From Amoebidium appalachense (taxonomy: Eukaryota > Ichthyosporea): 64,000 nucleotides of DNA. Both the position numbers and the translations under genes were made by a program. Shown here in pieces: positions 33,130 to 51,748 of this stretch; within the stretch, counting starts at the first letter, position 1, and every line of letters begins with the position of its first letter. The DNA lies in contig CAVNZM010000012.1 of NCBI GenBank assembly GCA_963693365.1, forward strand, positions 868,001 through 932,000. Direction: 5' to 3'. The notes beneath the pieces were generated by a model. It worked only from the letters and a program-made list of their open reading frames with translations, did no database searches and had not been told where the DNA came from.

Positions 33130-34007
33130 CTAATCGATGGTGACGTCAACAAATAGCTGGTCGTCCTTGATGAACTGCCTTTCGCCGTCACTCATGTCTG
33201 CCCGCGTCAGGAACTTGCCCCAACCAAACCCGTTGCTCTGCACACTGCTCTCCTCAGTGGGGCGCCCGACATCCTCAAAGTGCAGCCGTGTATTCTCTTG
33301 GGTGAGGGGGTTCAAGGTCTTGCTCACACTCCGAGCACCCTCGCCTCTCTGGTCGACGAGCGTGAATGTGACTTTCTTGTTGAATGGCCAGGTGAGGGCA
33401 TCGTCAAACATGCCGGGACGCAGGACAAAGAACACGGACACGTTGCCTGCATACGCCTCGCGATCGCCATTGAAGTAGATCCACATGCGGAAGCAGTACC
33501 CGCCCGACGAGAAGTTGTACAGGTCCGGGCCGGTGATACCTCGCGCGTTCACGGCATTGTCAAAGGCCGTGCGGACGTTCTTAAGCACCCAGCGGGTGGT
33601 GTTGTTGTGGTTGGCCCGAATCTGGTAGAGCATGTCGTCACGGAACCGGGTGGCCCGGGCATCGGCGTTGGTCAGTCTGATGGCTGTCTCCGTGAGGGTG
33701 CGCTCCATCTCGGCCATGCGACGGCCCATCTCTTCCATCTGATAAGCGGGAACAGGTTAGACACGGTTTGCATGCGAAAAATGGTTTTTATAACCCGAAT
33801 GTTAGCGAAATGGCTGTGGGTTTGCAGACAGATATCCAGAAGAATGTTGATTGAGTGGAAAGTAAATAGAGAGTGTATGTCTGTGTGTGCGTGCGCGCGC
33901 GGGAGGGGGGGGGGGGGGGGGGTATTTCTTTCTCTTTTCAAATGATTTTATTTTTATTTTTATGGAGAGATAGGAGGAGGGAAGGGGGAGGGGGGGGGGG
34001 AGGGGGG

Positions 34008-34062
<55 letters not shown>

Positions 34063-34962
34063 TCTTTTCCATGTCTATATGTGCTGGGGTGTAATTGTGT
34101 TTGGTTTTCGGACAAATGTGTGCCACAAAAGGGTCCCTGACATCGCTGTCCAGGCAACCAAGCGGAATACTGACCTGCTCGCAAAGCAGAGGAGCGTGCT
34201 GTGGCTCGGACAGGTGCTTCTTCAGATCACGGCGGACAACCCTGGCTGAGCACCCAGACACGGGGCAAGGGATGACACTGTCGGGGCACTCATCCCGCTT
34301 GTGTGTATCCAGCAGGCGGCGTGGTTTGGTCTCCCCACAGACACACATGATGGGGGCCTCAGGGCATGCGTTGTTTAGGTGTGAAGTGACATCCTTGACC
34401 TGTTCATGGAGAAGTGTTATTGGTTGGTCTCAGAATTCCCTTGTATAGCAGTCGGCTTCTTCCTCAAATCTGCACATTTTTACCAGGTTGCTCTAACTCC
34501 CGACTTCAAAGCCGCCCCCTTCCCTCTCCCCACATACACACCCACCCACCCCCGGCACCCCTTCCCTCCTCGCTGTATACTGCTTGCTATCCCTGCTATA
34601 TCAAATCACAATCACAATCACACTCACAAGCCCCCTACTATCAAACAGCCCAACGTTTCTCCATATGCCCCCCCCCCCCCCCCCCCCTCCCCTCAGCACC
34701 CCCTCCCCCCCCCCCCCCACCCACCTACCCATGCATACGCACACTTCTCATTATGGATCAGCCTCCCACTTACTGCACGGCCCACCCCTGTCCCACCTTA
34801 GCAACATTTGCCCTTCCGCCCCATCATTGCACAAGAGAGTGGCAACACGTATGAGGACCACAACTGCTACACATATGCCTTCTCACCGCTGCCTTGCTGT
34901 CCCCTCCCCCCCCCCCCCCCCCTCTCCTCCTCCCCCCCTCCCCCCCTCCGCTCTCCCCTCCT

Positions 34963-34993
<31 letters not shown>

Positions 34994-36048
34994 CCACCAC
35001 CACCACCCATCCACCCGCCCACCCACAAACCAATCCCCTCCCACCTCCCCACCTTTCCCCCCTCCCCATAATTTTTGTTTCTGTTCACAACTTTGTTGCG
35101 CTTTGTGGGGTATTTTTCAGCCCAAAACACACCTTGACATTCAGGTGGCACAAGTCGCACTCCTGGACTCTGTGTGTGCAAGCAACCTCGTGGGCTTCGA
35201 GGTCCTCCCCTCTGCCTGTGAAGTCACAGCCCATGTGCTTACACCGTGCAACACGGTGTGGGCACGTTTTTTCATGTTGGTCCACAGCTGCCATCAAGAG
35301 AATTTGGGTGCACCCGAACTGGGCATATTGACACTGCAGCTCGAGCTTCTCATACAAGCAATTAAACATTCTCGAGGGCTTTCTGAGCTGGGCACTCTGC
35401 AGGGTCTCGCGGTCGATGGGGCATGTTGACCTGAAAGGTGGAAACAACTGCTGGTTAGCACAAATGTGAACAGGGTAAAAAGGCTGAAATCCACACCTGG
35501 TAGTAGAAACGGCAAGGGATATTTGGAATAGGACAATCTCTTCTCCTCAAGCTAACACAACTGTCCTTTATGAGAGATGCATTTGGCTTTTGCTGTATCG
35601 TATTTCGTTCACCTGTTCGAAAGGAAAAGGGAAATTTTGCTTTTGCCTTTTTGTCATTTTTTAAACATGTTTGCATACTTTGGCTGTGCTATTGTGGATA
35701 ATAATGCACAGCAGCAGCCCACAAAACGTGACCCATGCATAGAAGAATTCGAAGCGAATTGAGAACGTAAAATAAATGAGAAGATTTCGAAATTTTTCTT
35801 GGATTTTCTGCGGCTGCTTCGATAATGGAGAAAGAAAATCATGGAAAATCGAATGTGGATACACACCTTGCCTCTAGCCACTTGTGGATGCACGTAGAGC
35901 AGAAGTAGTGGTCACATGGTGTGCAAAGAGGGTCTCGGAGAACCTCAGAGCATATTGAGCAAATGAACTCGTTTACAAAGCTGTTTTTGTCAACAAAACG
36001 ACGAGTCTCGTAGCCTGAAAGGGCATATCCGTTTGTGGTAGGAGCCAT
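33130..36048 (-). CDS. TRAF-family protein: RING, TRAF zinc fingers, MATH domain, 4 exons
   Basis: Exons: 36048-35867, 35430-35133, 34399-34175, 33738-33130. Phases agree, giving 1,314 nt and 437 aa. A RING finger (about residues 30-68) spans the exon 1/2 junction: CSIC, CDHYFCSTC, then CPIDRETL. The last Cys is replaced by Asp, as in TRAF6 (known for that family). Exons 2 and 3 carry Cys/His-rich TRAF-type fingers (for example CPHRVARCKHMGC, CTHRVQECDLC, CPVSGC). Exon 4 opens with a short coiled-coil-like helix (MEEMGRRMAEMERTL) and ends in a MATH/TRAF-C domain (WVLKNV, YCFRMWIYFNGD, VSVFFVLRPGMFDDALTWPF). TRAFs are cytoplasmic adaptors and E3 ubiquitin ligases below surface receptors; MATH binds receptor peptides as a trimer. 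Substrate and receptor are unknown here. The start is the only ATG ahead of the RING. Confidence 0.93.
33968..34060. repeat. G-rich run in TRAF intron 3
   Basis: More than 70 consecutive G with a few A. On the sense strand of the gene this is a C-run in the intron before the MATH exon. Confidence 0.9.
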
Positions 36049-37480
36049 CGTGCTGTTTTCTACTACTCTCCTGGGACTAAAATGTAAGCTACTACACTAT
36101 GCTAACACATTCGTTTGATTACACTCCCTCGTCTTGCCTCTTTCCTTGTTTTCTAGTTTTTCGTTTCTTTGCTTCAACTACGCAGCCACAAAATTTATCA
36201 TCGACAGCAACTATCAGAGTGCAACTGACTGACACCTTTCGATCGCACACAGCGGCCGTTTTTGTGGGACGGTGGTTTTGAGCAGCCATGGTTCAGATAG
36301 CGGCTGCCACGGCCTGCTGTTTTGTTATTGGATGCTCCAAATTGAGAAATAATGATTGGTTCAACCCCAAAAACTGTGCCAAACACCGTTTACGATTGGC
36401 GGAGCCTAATCCGCGTGAGGAGGGTAAAACTGTTTCGCAAAACGTATTCGTTCGGACTATCACGGCGTAGAGGCCGAACAGCTTCAAGTGATCTTGCAAT
36501 TGCTCAGGTGGTAACAAACCAATGTATTGAAAGGGAATGAAAATAATATCTTATTAGCCATTATCAGCGCAATTCCCTTGAGTGTTTGAATACTACTGAG
36601 AGTCTGGGAAATGAGAACTCTGTCATTCAGTAGGAGATTGGCCACCAAGGAATGTGGCAATACAGCATCCGAGAGGAAGGTCAGCCATTCGTCACTGAAT
36701 CGTCATTTCCCATATGCCACCTGGTGCCGAAGACCATACACCGGATTATACAAACATCGTTTTTTATGCTGGATATGTGTGCTAACAGAGCAACGTACCT
36801 AAAATTTCATGTTGCTACGCATTTAGCACATGCTTATTTTGGTCTATGGTTGGTATACCGGCCTCGCGCAGTCCAACGACCTTTGCTTCGATAATAGGCT
36901 CATAGCACAACTTCATTGGTTCTCTGTCGTGCATATGTTTTAGCACTTCTCATTGAGATACTTTCAGCATGTAGATTTTGATTGGTCAAACAGAGCTATT
37001 GGCTGGCCGCGCAGCATTTTCGGAATGCGTGCTGCAAGCAAACGCAAATGGACCAGTATTGTTGAGAACTTTTTTACCTTGCTACAAGAAGAGAAAACAA
37101 CGTATGTAGACATCATAACATCAACATACTAAAATTCTGCCTTCAAAAATTATGTAGAGATATATTAAGAGATTTTTTATTACTAGCACACGTTTATTTG
37201 CGCTAAAGATGCATAGTCGACTCGACACAATGGTGACGCCATTACGCAGATCTATCCCATTAGATCTAAACAAAGGGTGTGACACATGATTGGCTTGCTG
37301 CTGTAGACCAGAATTATGAGTGGTGAGGGGCATTTGGCGCCAAAAATGACTTGAGACGACATCGTGTCACACCTGCTGTAATGCGGCATGCGCACTGTGG
37401 GGAGTAATCCGATGATGTCTGTAGAGAGGAGGTGTTTCTATACATATGTAGTACTATCTATAGCACACGTGCCTAGCTCC
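36049..37480. other. Unique-sequence spacer upstream of the TRAF gene
   Basis: AT-moderate sequence without long microsatellites, the likely promoter of the TRAF gene at its left end. Frames of about 60-75 codons exist (for example 36288-36470 on the plus strand) but show no family signature. A perfect palindrome TTTGGCGCCAAA lies at 37333-37344. Confidence 0.5.
37333..37344. promoter_or_regulatory. E2F-type palindrome TTTGGCGCCAAA
   Basis: A perfect 12-bp palindrome that fits the E2F/DP consensus (TTTSSCGC). It lies 1.3 kb upstream of the TRAF start, with no nearer gene recognised. The assignment is by consensus only. Confidence 0.35.
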
Positions 37481-37482
37481 TA

Positions 37483-37602
37483 GCGTGTGTACGTACCACA
37501 CGCACATGCGTGTGTGTGCTTGTGCACGTGTGTGTGTGTGTGTGTGGGGGGGTGCTGTACATGGGTGTGTGCGTGCGTGTGTGCGTGTGTGTACGTGCGT
37601 GC

Positions 37603-37636
<34 letters not shown>

Positions 37637-37741
37637 GTGTGCGTGTGTGTGTGTGTGACGGCTTGTGTGTGTCACAGTGTGTGCGTGTGTGTGCGACAGT
37701 GTGCTTCACGTGGTGAGCGTGACAGTGTGTACATGTGTGTT

Positions 37742-37832
<91 letters not shown>

Positions 37833-37852
37833 AGTGATTGAATTACATTAAT

Positions 37853-37889
<37 letters not shown>

Positions 37890-38186
37890 GTGTGTTTGTG
37901 TGCGTGTGTGTGTGTGTGTACATGTAAACATGTATATGTATGGGCACAAGTGTGTTGGCATGTGCACCAGTGTGCGCATGTATTTGTGTGTGTGTGTGTA
38001 CATGTGTGTGTGTGTGTACATGTACGTGTGTGTGCATGCATGTGTGTGTGTGTGTATATGTGTACGTGCGTGTGCGTGCGTGTGTGTGCGTGTGTGGCGG
38101 TGCATGTGTGTGAACAGTATACTGCATGCGAGTTGCGTGCGTGTGTGTTTGTGTTTGTATGTGTGTGTGTGCGGGTGTGCCTGCAC

Positions 38187-38239
<53 letters not shown>

Positions 38240-38275
38240 GGTGCGTGTGTGTACATGTACACATGTACACACGCA
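37483..38275. repeat. 800-bp (TG)n-dominated microsatellite block
   Basis: Long (TG)n tracts (purest at about 37736-37830, 37856-37887, 38185-38231) mixed with CG and TGCG steps. Cys/Val and His/Thr frames here are artefacts. Confidence 0.9.
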
Positions 38276-38353
38276 TGACAGTGTCTAACTATATACGGCA
38301 AACTCGGGCACATTGAGAAAAACAATCAAGTCAAAGGATTTTTTTTCCGGGGT

Positions 38354-38402
<49 letters not shown>

Positions 38403-38539
38403 TGATTTTTCCTTTTTGATTTTTGTTTGTCTATTTCTTTCCGTGTGCAATAAATATGTCGTACACCGCTATCAACATAATCACATAGTTATCATGAGGC
38501 CCCCGCCCAGCTGCCCGGCCTAAAACATTCTCCCCCCAT

Positions 38540-38573
<34 letters not shown>

Positions 38574-38575
38574 TT

Positions 38576-38648
<73 letters not shown>

Positions 38649-39199
38649 TAACGCGCGCGTGCACACACACACACATACAGAGGGAGAGCCTGAGTGTGTG
38701 GCAGACACACATGCACATGTACACAGTGATATAATTGGCGCATATGGCTGCAAAGACTCTTCACCAGCAAGGCTGGGTGGGGCACCAACCCTTGACTGAG
38801 TGTGCTCTAGAAGTTAGGAATGGTAGAGCTCAGCTGAATGCACCATCATCACTCTAAAAATAGGATACAGCGCTAGTCGGTGCTTAATGGAAGACGGTAG
38901 TTCCTACGCGGGAGCCCTAGAAAGCTCTTCCGGGAACAAAACAAGAACTTTAATTAGGAGACAACAATGATTACGCCGCGGAGTCCCAGCGCCACCCGCC
39001 CACCCGCAAGCGCTAGCATGGCCGGCACAACTTGCATATTGTCTGTCTACATGGTACCGTTAAGTTCTTTGACAGCTGCACACCTCAACACATCACTTAG
39101 GCACCCAATAGAAAGGGAGCTCGAGGCACCCCCCTCCCCCCCCCCCCCCCCCCCCAGGCCCCCTCCCCCCCCCCCTCCCCCGCCGCCCCCTCCCTGACT

Positions 39200-39241
<42 letters not shown>

Positions 39242-39824
39242 CACACACACCCATCCAATGTTTCCCGCCTGCTGTCCTCTTTCACTTCTCCCGATTCCAA
39301 CATATGGCATACCCCTGGGCTTGTCTGGCCTGGCCTACTATGTTATTATTGCAACCCATTTGGATCTGACAGGAGGGAAATGCAATCCAGTGTCGCAGCA
39401 CGTGCAAGCTATCAATTGCTAAAGGGGGTTATCAGGAAGGGATCGGGTATGTAAACATGTACAATCGCAACCACATGAGAAGTTGTATTAGAATTTATCT
39501 TCCGTACCCCACTGACTGTGAACTTGACCCCCCCTCCACCCCCCGGCCGCCGGCCGGCGGGACCTCCGCCGTGCCAACAAATACACACACACAAAACCAC
39601 AACACACACGCACACGAAAAAAGGAACAAAAGGAAAGGGTTATGCACATGCACTCTTAAGATTAAACATATCAAATCACCCACAAGCCCGATCCATGCTC
39701 CTGTTCTCTAGCGATAGTAGGTGTACATGTGCTTGTTTACATAACATTGTCAAGGTATTTACGTGCAGATTGAGTGTATATGTACGTGTGCCGCAGTGCA
39801 CGTGCACGTGTACACATGCATGCA
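38276..39824. other. Spacer with T-, C- and CA-runs, no gene
   Basis: A T-run (38357-38396), a C-run joined to (CA)n (38541-38644), a C-rich block (39128-39239) and unique sequence. A motif pair CCCTAGAAAGC ... CCGGGAACAAAAC at 38915-38942 recurs at 22675-22711. Confidence 0.55.
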
Positions 39825-39890
39825 TGTGTGTGCATGGGTGTTCAACACGTGTGTGTGTGTGTGTGTGTGTGCGTGTGCATGGGTGTTCAA

Positions 39891-39929
<39 letters not shown>

Positions 39930-39950
39930 ATGGGTGTTCAACACGCGCGC

Positions 39951-40002
<52 letters not shown>

Positions 40003-40076
40003 ATGGGTGTTCAACACGCGCGCGTGTGTGTGTGTGTGTGTGTGTGTGCATGGGTGTTCAACACGCGCGCGCGCGC

Positions 40077-40118
<42 letters not shown>

Positions 40119-40133
40119 ATGGGTGTTCAACAC

Positions 40134-40208
<75 letters not shown>

Positions 40209-40210
40209 AT
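39825..40210. repeat. Compound minisatellite, six units
   Basis: The 17-mer CATGGGTGTTCAACACG recurs about six times (39833, then near 39879, 39929, 40001, 40048 and 40118). The copies are separated by (CG)n and (TG)n spacers of variable length. The 17-mer is nearly invariant while the dinucleotide spacers vary, and a long (TG)n closes the block. Confidence 0.9.
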
Positions 40211-40299
40211 CTGTGACCAAGTCCTACTACCGGGTCTGCCTCCTACTTTGTGCAATATGTTCTTTTTAGTAGTGTGTGTGTGGGTGTGGGTGGGTGGGT

Positions 40300-40357
<58 letters not shown>

Positions 40358-41057
40358 CACACCTGAACTACTTATGTACTAATAGCATTTTCTTCCTAAC
40401 AGTCACCTCGAGCTTGGAGACACGTACGTATACACAAACACAAAAACGGACACCCACCCACATTCCAGCCCCTCCAAAACACACACACACACACACACAC
40501 GAGCGCGCATGCACGCACACACACATGCATAGCCTGCACACATATGCAGGCACCCACTCACCCTATGAATGCTCGTAACTCGAAGATGTGGGGTAACATC
40601 TTGGTTTGTTTATTGAACGATTATGTATACCGGTTATCTATATCGATATGTATACCGAATGGCCTCTCAGAGCTCTCGCCTATTATAGGCTATAAACAGG
40701 AGACAATAAAACCATGCTATTTGATCCATAGCATTTACAATAATATCAGCTACTTATTCAGCCAATCATCATTAGAGATACGAACGAATCTCGATAGTGA
40801 TTTGGTACATCAGGAGTGTATGCTGTTCTTAAAAATTGTCGGGGCGGAGTCCGCAGACACCGGAAACCGGGCGATAACTTTGCATTCCTAAAAAGCAATC
40901 TAGCGCGGCAATTTCGTGTGTTGGTTCGTGGCGTGTGTGCGTATGCAAGGGGTCTGGTGGGGGAAGGAGGGGTGGATGTAAACAAAGACGTAACACAGAA
41001 AAAATGCCAACCCAGTGTCGCAATTTGCTTTTCGGAGAGAAGGTGATGGTGGTGATT

Positions 41058-41090
<33 letters not shown>

Positions 41091-41098
41091 ATGTTCGA
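40211..41098. other. Spacer downstream of the M20 gene
   Basis: Includes (TG)n (40303-40354), a mixed CA region (40430-40550), unique AT-moderate sequence (40560-41050) and a G-run (41060-41089) next to the M20 stop codon. No gene recognised. Confidence 0.55.
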
Positions 41099-46403
<5,305 letters not shown>

Positions 46404-46530
46404 TCTTACTTGGAAGAAAAGATAGTAAGAACGGGAAAAAAAAAAGTTGGACTTGAAACGAAGATGATTGTAATTATAGGAAGGCTGGCCCGGGTACCAT
46501 ATCAGGAGCGGGCAATTTTTGAATTCTCCC

Positions 46531-46575
46531 TCCCCGGCCCCGCCGGGGAAAATTTGAGGTTTTTGGACCTCAAAG
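46531..46575. other. Two adjacent perfect hairpins upstream of the M20 start
   Basis: TCCCCGGC-CCC-GCCGGGGA (46531-46549) is followed four bases later by TTTGAGGT-TTTTGG-ACCTCAAA (46554-46575). Each has an 8-bp perfect stem. They lie 130-170 bp upstream of the M20 start codon, so could be in its promoter or 5' UTR. Confidence 0.55.
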
Positions 46576-47363
46576 AAGTCAAATCCTGCAAAATCCACTA
46601 CCGGGAGGCCAAAAAGGGTGATTTTACAAAAAAGGAGGGACATACATGAAAAAGAGAAAATGGGCGAGTTCAGTGGGCTGCCGATAAGTATATCTCGTGC
46701 TGGGCCGGTATACATGCTGCCGTGGTTGCTGCTGTAGACGGCAGTATGGCATCGCATGTGTCACGTGACCTGCACGTGAATGCGACCATGTGCAGGCACT
46801 GAGTCTAGGGGGATTTGTATGTGTGTTTTGGAGCACCGACAAGGCAGAGCCAGGGTGAGGGATGTGTAAACATGGAGTTTAGGGAGATCGTGCTGCTATT
46901 GTAACATGTGCACAAAACAGCCACGTGCACCGGCACACTCCGGTGTACAGAACAATAATATGCACATGCGTCACTGTAATATCATGTATGCGCATGCCGC
47001 ACAAGGTTTAGGAGACCACCACAGTATATACTATTTTCTTTTGGTTGATATCCATGTAGGAATGGTGTGTTGCAGTTGTCATGATCAGCCTGAGGCAGGC
47101 ACGTGCACTCACTGAAACACTAGAACTCATGAATAAAAAATACATTCGCTAAAAACGGCAAGGTAAATTTGGGGCCAAGCTATTATTTCCCCCTTTTAAA
47201 CGTTTTTTTAGCTCCAAGAACTTCGACGCCAAAATTTCTATATTTGGCCATCGTATATGATAATGAACACGTGTACTTAAATTAAAGTAGTTATATAAAT
47301 ATGAGCGGCCCGTTACAAATACAGTGACGAAAAACAGTGACCCACGAGCAGTTTTTCTTTCTA

Positions 47364-47424
<61 letters not shown>

Positions 47425-48609
47425 ACACACACACCAGACACACACACCACCACCACGGTGACCACCACCACCACCACCACCACCACTCACCCCTTAAAAA
47501 AACCACACACATACGTGCACGTGTACACACACACACAGAACACCACCACCACCTCCACTGGACCCCATTTCCTCGTTGTTTTCTTAAGCCTTCAGACCAG
47601 TCCTGCACACTGGAGTTAAACAATTGAATTCACCTAGGCTGACATGCATCCACCCCCGCCTTCCACTTCCCCTCCCCCCCACCCCCCTCCCCCCACCCCC
47701 CCCCCACCCCCACCCCCTCCCCCTCGATGAAGAAGGGCCCCCGTAAGCCTTGGGGGGGGGGGGGGGAGGGGGGGGAAGGGGAAGGGGGAGCTCTTGAGCC
47801 TCCGGGTAGGGAAGTGGGGTCCGGGGATCCGGAGAGGAGGGGGGGGGGGGGGGGGAAGGGGCATATAATATTGGGCCTAGATATCATAGTATGGGGCCCC
47901 GGGGGAGGGAGAGGTGGGGGGGAGGGGGGGAGGATCCACGGGAAAGACCTTTAGGTGCATGTTCTTATTTATACCCCCTTCGAATCATCCCCCCTCCCCC
48001 TCCCCCCCCCCCTCCCCCCCTGAGTGCAGGCCGTGACGTAGCTACGATAACCCTGCAGAAGGCAACAAAAATGTATTAATTACTAGCACTATACATGTGT
48101 TCATAGTGCAGCTTGCACCACGTATGATCTCAGCAACTTTAAAGTAGTCACAAAGTTTAGTTATTTTCATTATTTTCATTGCTCTGAACTCTATTACTCT
48201 GAAATGATCACCGTGCATGTGCCGCAAGATAACAACCCTATATGTGTGCAGCTGCTGCCTGCAGGTTAGACTCGCTGAAAAGACAATTGTCAGTGTGCAT
48301 CCGACGCTTGCAGCTGCAGCTAGCCTCTGCAACATTAATACTTGCCAAGTGAATGCTCTTACACTTGATCATCATTCACTCAAAAAACCGAGGACCGACA
48401 GATTAAATATTAATGTCGATCCGAATGATCAGCAAGTGTCTATGCGTACTACTATATATACACACACGTAAAATGCGAAGCTATCAGTTACAAGGCACAC
48501 CTGCTGCACTGGCACACATACACATACACACCGGCAGATCGATGCTGTCAAAATTTACTTTCATGTACTTCGTAGGTCCGACACAGGTGCACATGAACAC
48601 GTACATATG

Positions 48610-48761
48610 TACAAGCCGCGCACACACCACACCACACATACACACACACACACACACACTCACACACACACACGCACACACGCACACACGCACACACGCA
48701 CACACGCACGCACGCACGCACACACACACACACACACACGCACGCACGCGCGCGCGCGCGC

Positions 48762-48832
<71 letters not shown>
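48610..48832. repeat. (CA)n / (CACG)n / (CG)n microsatellite
   Basis: CA repeats, CACG units, a short alternating CG run (about 48747-48761) and terminal (CA)n (48763-48832). Frames are low-complexity only. Confidence 0.9.
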
Positions 48833-48834
<2 letters not shown>

Positions 48835-49137
48835 CACTGGGTGCGCTCGCTGGGGATTAGTTTTTTGGCACGCTGTTGACTTTATCGTGTGTTTATTATT
48901 TGCTATTTATTGGCCAGCGGCCAACATTTAAAAATATACTATATACCTAAAAATAGATACTGACTACGGCCAGCAGACATTATACACCTTCCAGGACACA
49001 TTAACACCAATAGTCTAACACACCATACTCTCGATCACAAAGAATTCCTAACAAACAGAGAAAAGTGCAAAGGCTCTGTACTATTACTCAGATTCTAAAT
49101 TTTAATTCTTTACAGTAAACTTCGGAATGAAAGCTAG

Positions 49138-49171
<34 letters not shown>

Positions 49172-49257
49172 CCCCTAACATGACTGTACGAAGAACAGGT
49201 ATAACTTGAAGCACTACAACACATATGAGATCCGTTACATTGGTGTACATTCCAATA

Positions 49258-50928
49258 TTAGACACTAGTTTGGCTACTCTGACTACTCTGAGATCCTGAT
49301 TGGCTGCCTGCAGACTTGCGGCCACGATTACTTTGCTTTCGATCGTGCCATTGCAGCTGCGTCTCTCCAGCAGGTGGCAACGCCAGGCCCAGCACAGCAG
49401 ATGCACGAGAAGGGGGTGGGAACTGCCCACCAGCCGAGGGCTGGCCCACATGGCCCAAGTAAGGATGGGGACCGTGCTGCGGCAGTAGCCCAGGCATGGG
49501 GAAGGCAGGGCCGGGCTGAGGCGGCATGATGCCCCACGGTGGGGGCCAGCCATGTGGGTGGTGCGGGCCTGGATGGGGTGCAGGGGGCATGTGCGGCACA
49601 TGGCCCTGCTGCATGTCAAGCGCGGGTGCTGGTGGCATGGCATCCTGATTGGCTGCAACCCAACGTGGGCAGCTCTTGGCCCGATTGGAGCCGGGGCAGC
49701 CCTTGCCCTGGCGGCCACACGTCTTGCAGGTCTTGGGGGCTCTCTGGGGTGGCTGCATAGGAGGGGGCACCGGCAAATCCATCTGCAGGGGCCCCTCAGG
49801 GCCAATGTTGCGATGCTTTTTGCCCACTAGCATGGGCAAGGGCCGCTCACGCTGCGCCCCTGCATCGACACCGTCTGGAACAGGGAGGGGTGGCAAGGGG
49901 GCAGGCCGTATGGTTGCTGGCACAGCGTCTGCCCTCTCCTCGCGCATACGCTTGCGGTGATCTGCCAGGCCCTCGTGTGTGGAGCGCTGTGCATGTGCCG
50001 TCTGCCAGGTCTTCCACTTGTCGAAATGCTTCTTGATGTAGGCCGCATCCTTCATGTAGATTCCCCCAGCCACAGAGGCAGCCTTGTTGAAGTCTTGGGC
50101 CAAAGCCTCGAACAGCTGGCCGTTGGGCTTTGCATGTGCCTTGTAGGTGCCCAGGAGCAGCGTGCTGAATAGCTTGCGCTCCTGAGGGGTAAGCACCGGA
50201 AGGAAGGGGATGGCCACATGTTGCTTCTGCGCCAGGAACTTGTAGTCGCCCCTCAGTGCAGGGTCCGGCTGTGGTGCACCACGCGCCACCTGGTTGCCCC
50301 CCCCCATGGCAGCACCGTCACCCTCCTCGACCTCACAGTCCTCTGGCCCGCCCATCACGCCATTGGCTGCAGGCTCGATGTTATCAGACGGAGGTGGGGG
50401 TGCGGGCACCGCAACTGGCTCCTGCGCCGGGGCATTGGCCACACAGGAGAGCGGGGCAAAGTTGAAGTACTCCTCCGGTAGCTTGTAGCAGCCTACGGGT
50501 ACCCACTGGGGGTCGAGGTGATGGCCGTACAGCATCAGCGCCAGTGCCTCCATGTCGTCAACAATCCAGGGGCTGTAGTGGGGGGGCCCCGATGCCTGGC
50601 CCAGGCGGTTGCGGTAGTGTGCACGCAGGTTGTGGCGGTGGCGCCTATTGGACATGGTGGCGTCCAGCAGGCGCAGCGACATGCGTGTGGCCCCAAAGTG
50701 GGTGGCCAGGGGGTTGTGCACTGCCCCCTCCACCTCGTTGGTGCCCCGGATGCAGCGGTAGCGCATGAGCCCATCTGCGTCGGCAGTGGTCTCGTAGTAG
50801 AGGGGCAGGCCGGGGGGGTCCGACAGACAGCCATTTTGGGCGTGTTCGAGCAGCGACTGTGGGGGCACAAGCAAACATCAGAGAGATGGGTGGGTGGTGG
50901 TGGTGGTAGTGTGTGTGTATGTGTGTGT

Positions 50929-50986
<58 letters not shown>

Positions 50987-51058
50987 TGGGGTTGCTAAGG
51001 AAAAAAACGAGCAGGGAAAGGCAAAAAACAACTGGCTAGGCAGCAAGGGCCGTGCGGG

Positions 51059-51113
<55 letters not shown>

Positions 51114-51697
51114 TGTGTGTGTGTGTATGTTTGGGGGGGGGGGGGGGGGGGGGGAGGCTAGGGTGTGCGTGTGTGTGCAGATGAACCAAGGATGACAAAT
51201 AAGCGAAGAATCTTTTCTGTGGTGGTGGAGTTGTTGGGCGCCTGCAGGGGGGGGGGGGGGGGGGGGGGGATGTTGCCTCGAGTCTTTCAAAGCCATCCTT
51301 CTTGAACAGAGGCTTGCCATCCGGTCCGGGCGGCACATCCTTGTAGGTGTTTTTGAACTCCACCAGCCGCGAGACCAGCGTGTATGGGTCGGGAATAACC
51401 CGCCGGATGCGCTCCATGAAGTAGCTCAGGTCGCCGCCCTTGAGCTCGGTTTCAATGTCGATGCCCTTCTGCTCCAGCACCCCCTGTGAGGCAGGATGCC
51501 AATATTAATTTACTACGCACACTGCAATTTGGGTTTGGTAGACTTTGATACCTGCCGTTATTGTAGGACCCCTCCCCTCCACCCCCCCCATCTTCTCCCC
51601 CAACACAAGTAAAAAATGCATGTGGCTATTTCCCCCCACAACCCTACATTATTTCTCTCTAGGCATATGAATAACCCCCACTCTCCTCCCCCCCCCC

Positions 51698-51748
<51 letters not shown>

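Larger units (their letters stand above)
46404..49257. other. Intergenic region between M20 and exonuclease-fusion genes
   Basis: The left end is the likely M20 promoter, with two adjacent hairpins (46531-46549 and 46554-46575). Then come unique sequence, a C-run joined to CA and CCA repeats (47365-47490), G- and C-rich blocks (47650-48020), a CA/CACG/CG microsatellite (48610-48832) and AT-rich sequence to 49135, ending with a C-run (49138-49167). No coding frame with family similarity was found. Confidence 0.6.

Noticed and set aside
36288-36470. 60-codon frame with CCFVIGCSKL and CAKH, briefly considered as a THAP-type zinc finger
   Set aside because: The Cys pair to Cys/His spacing is far too short for THAP and no other family residues are present.
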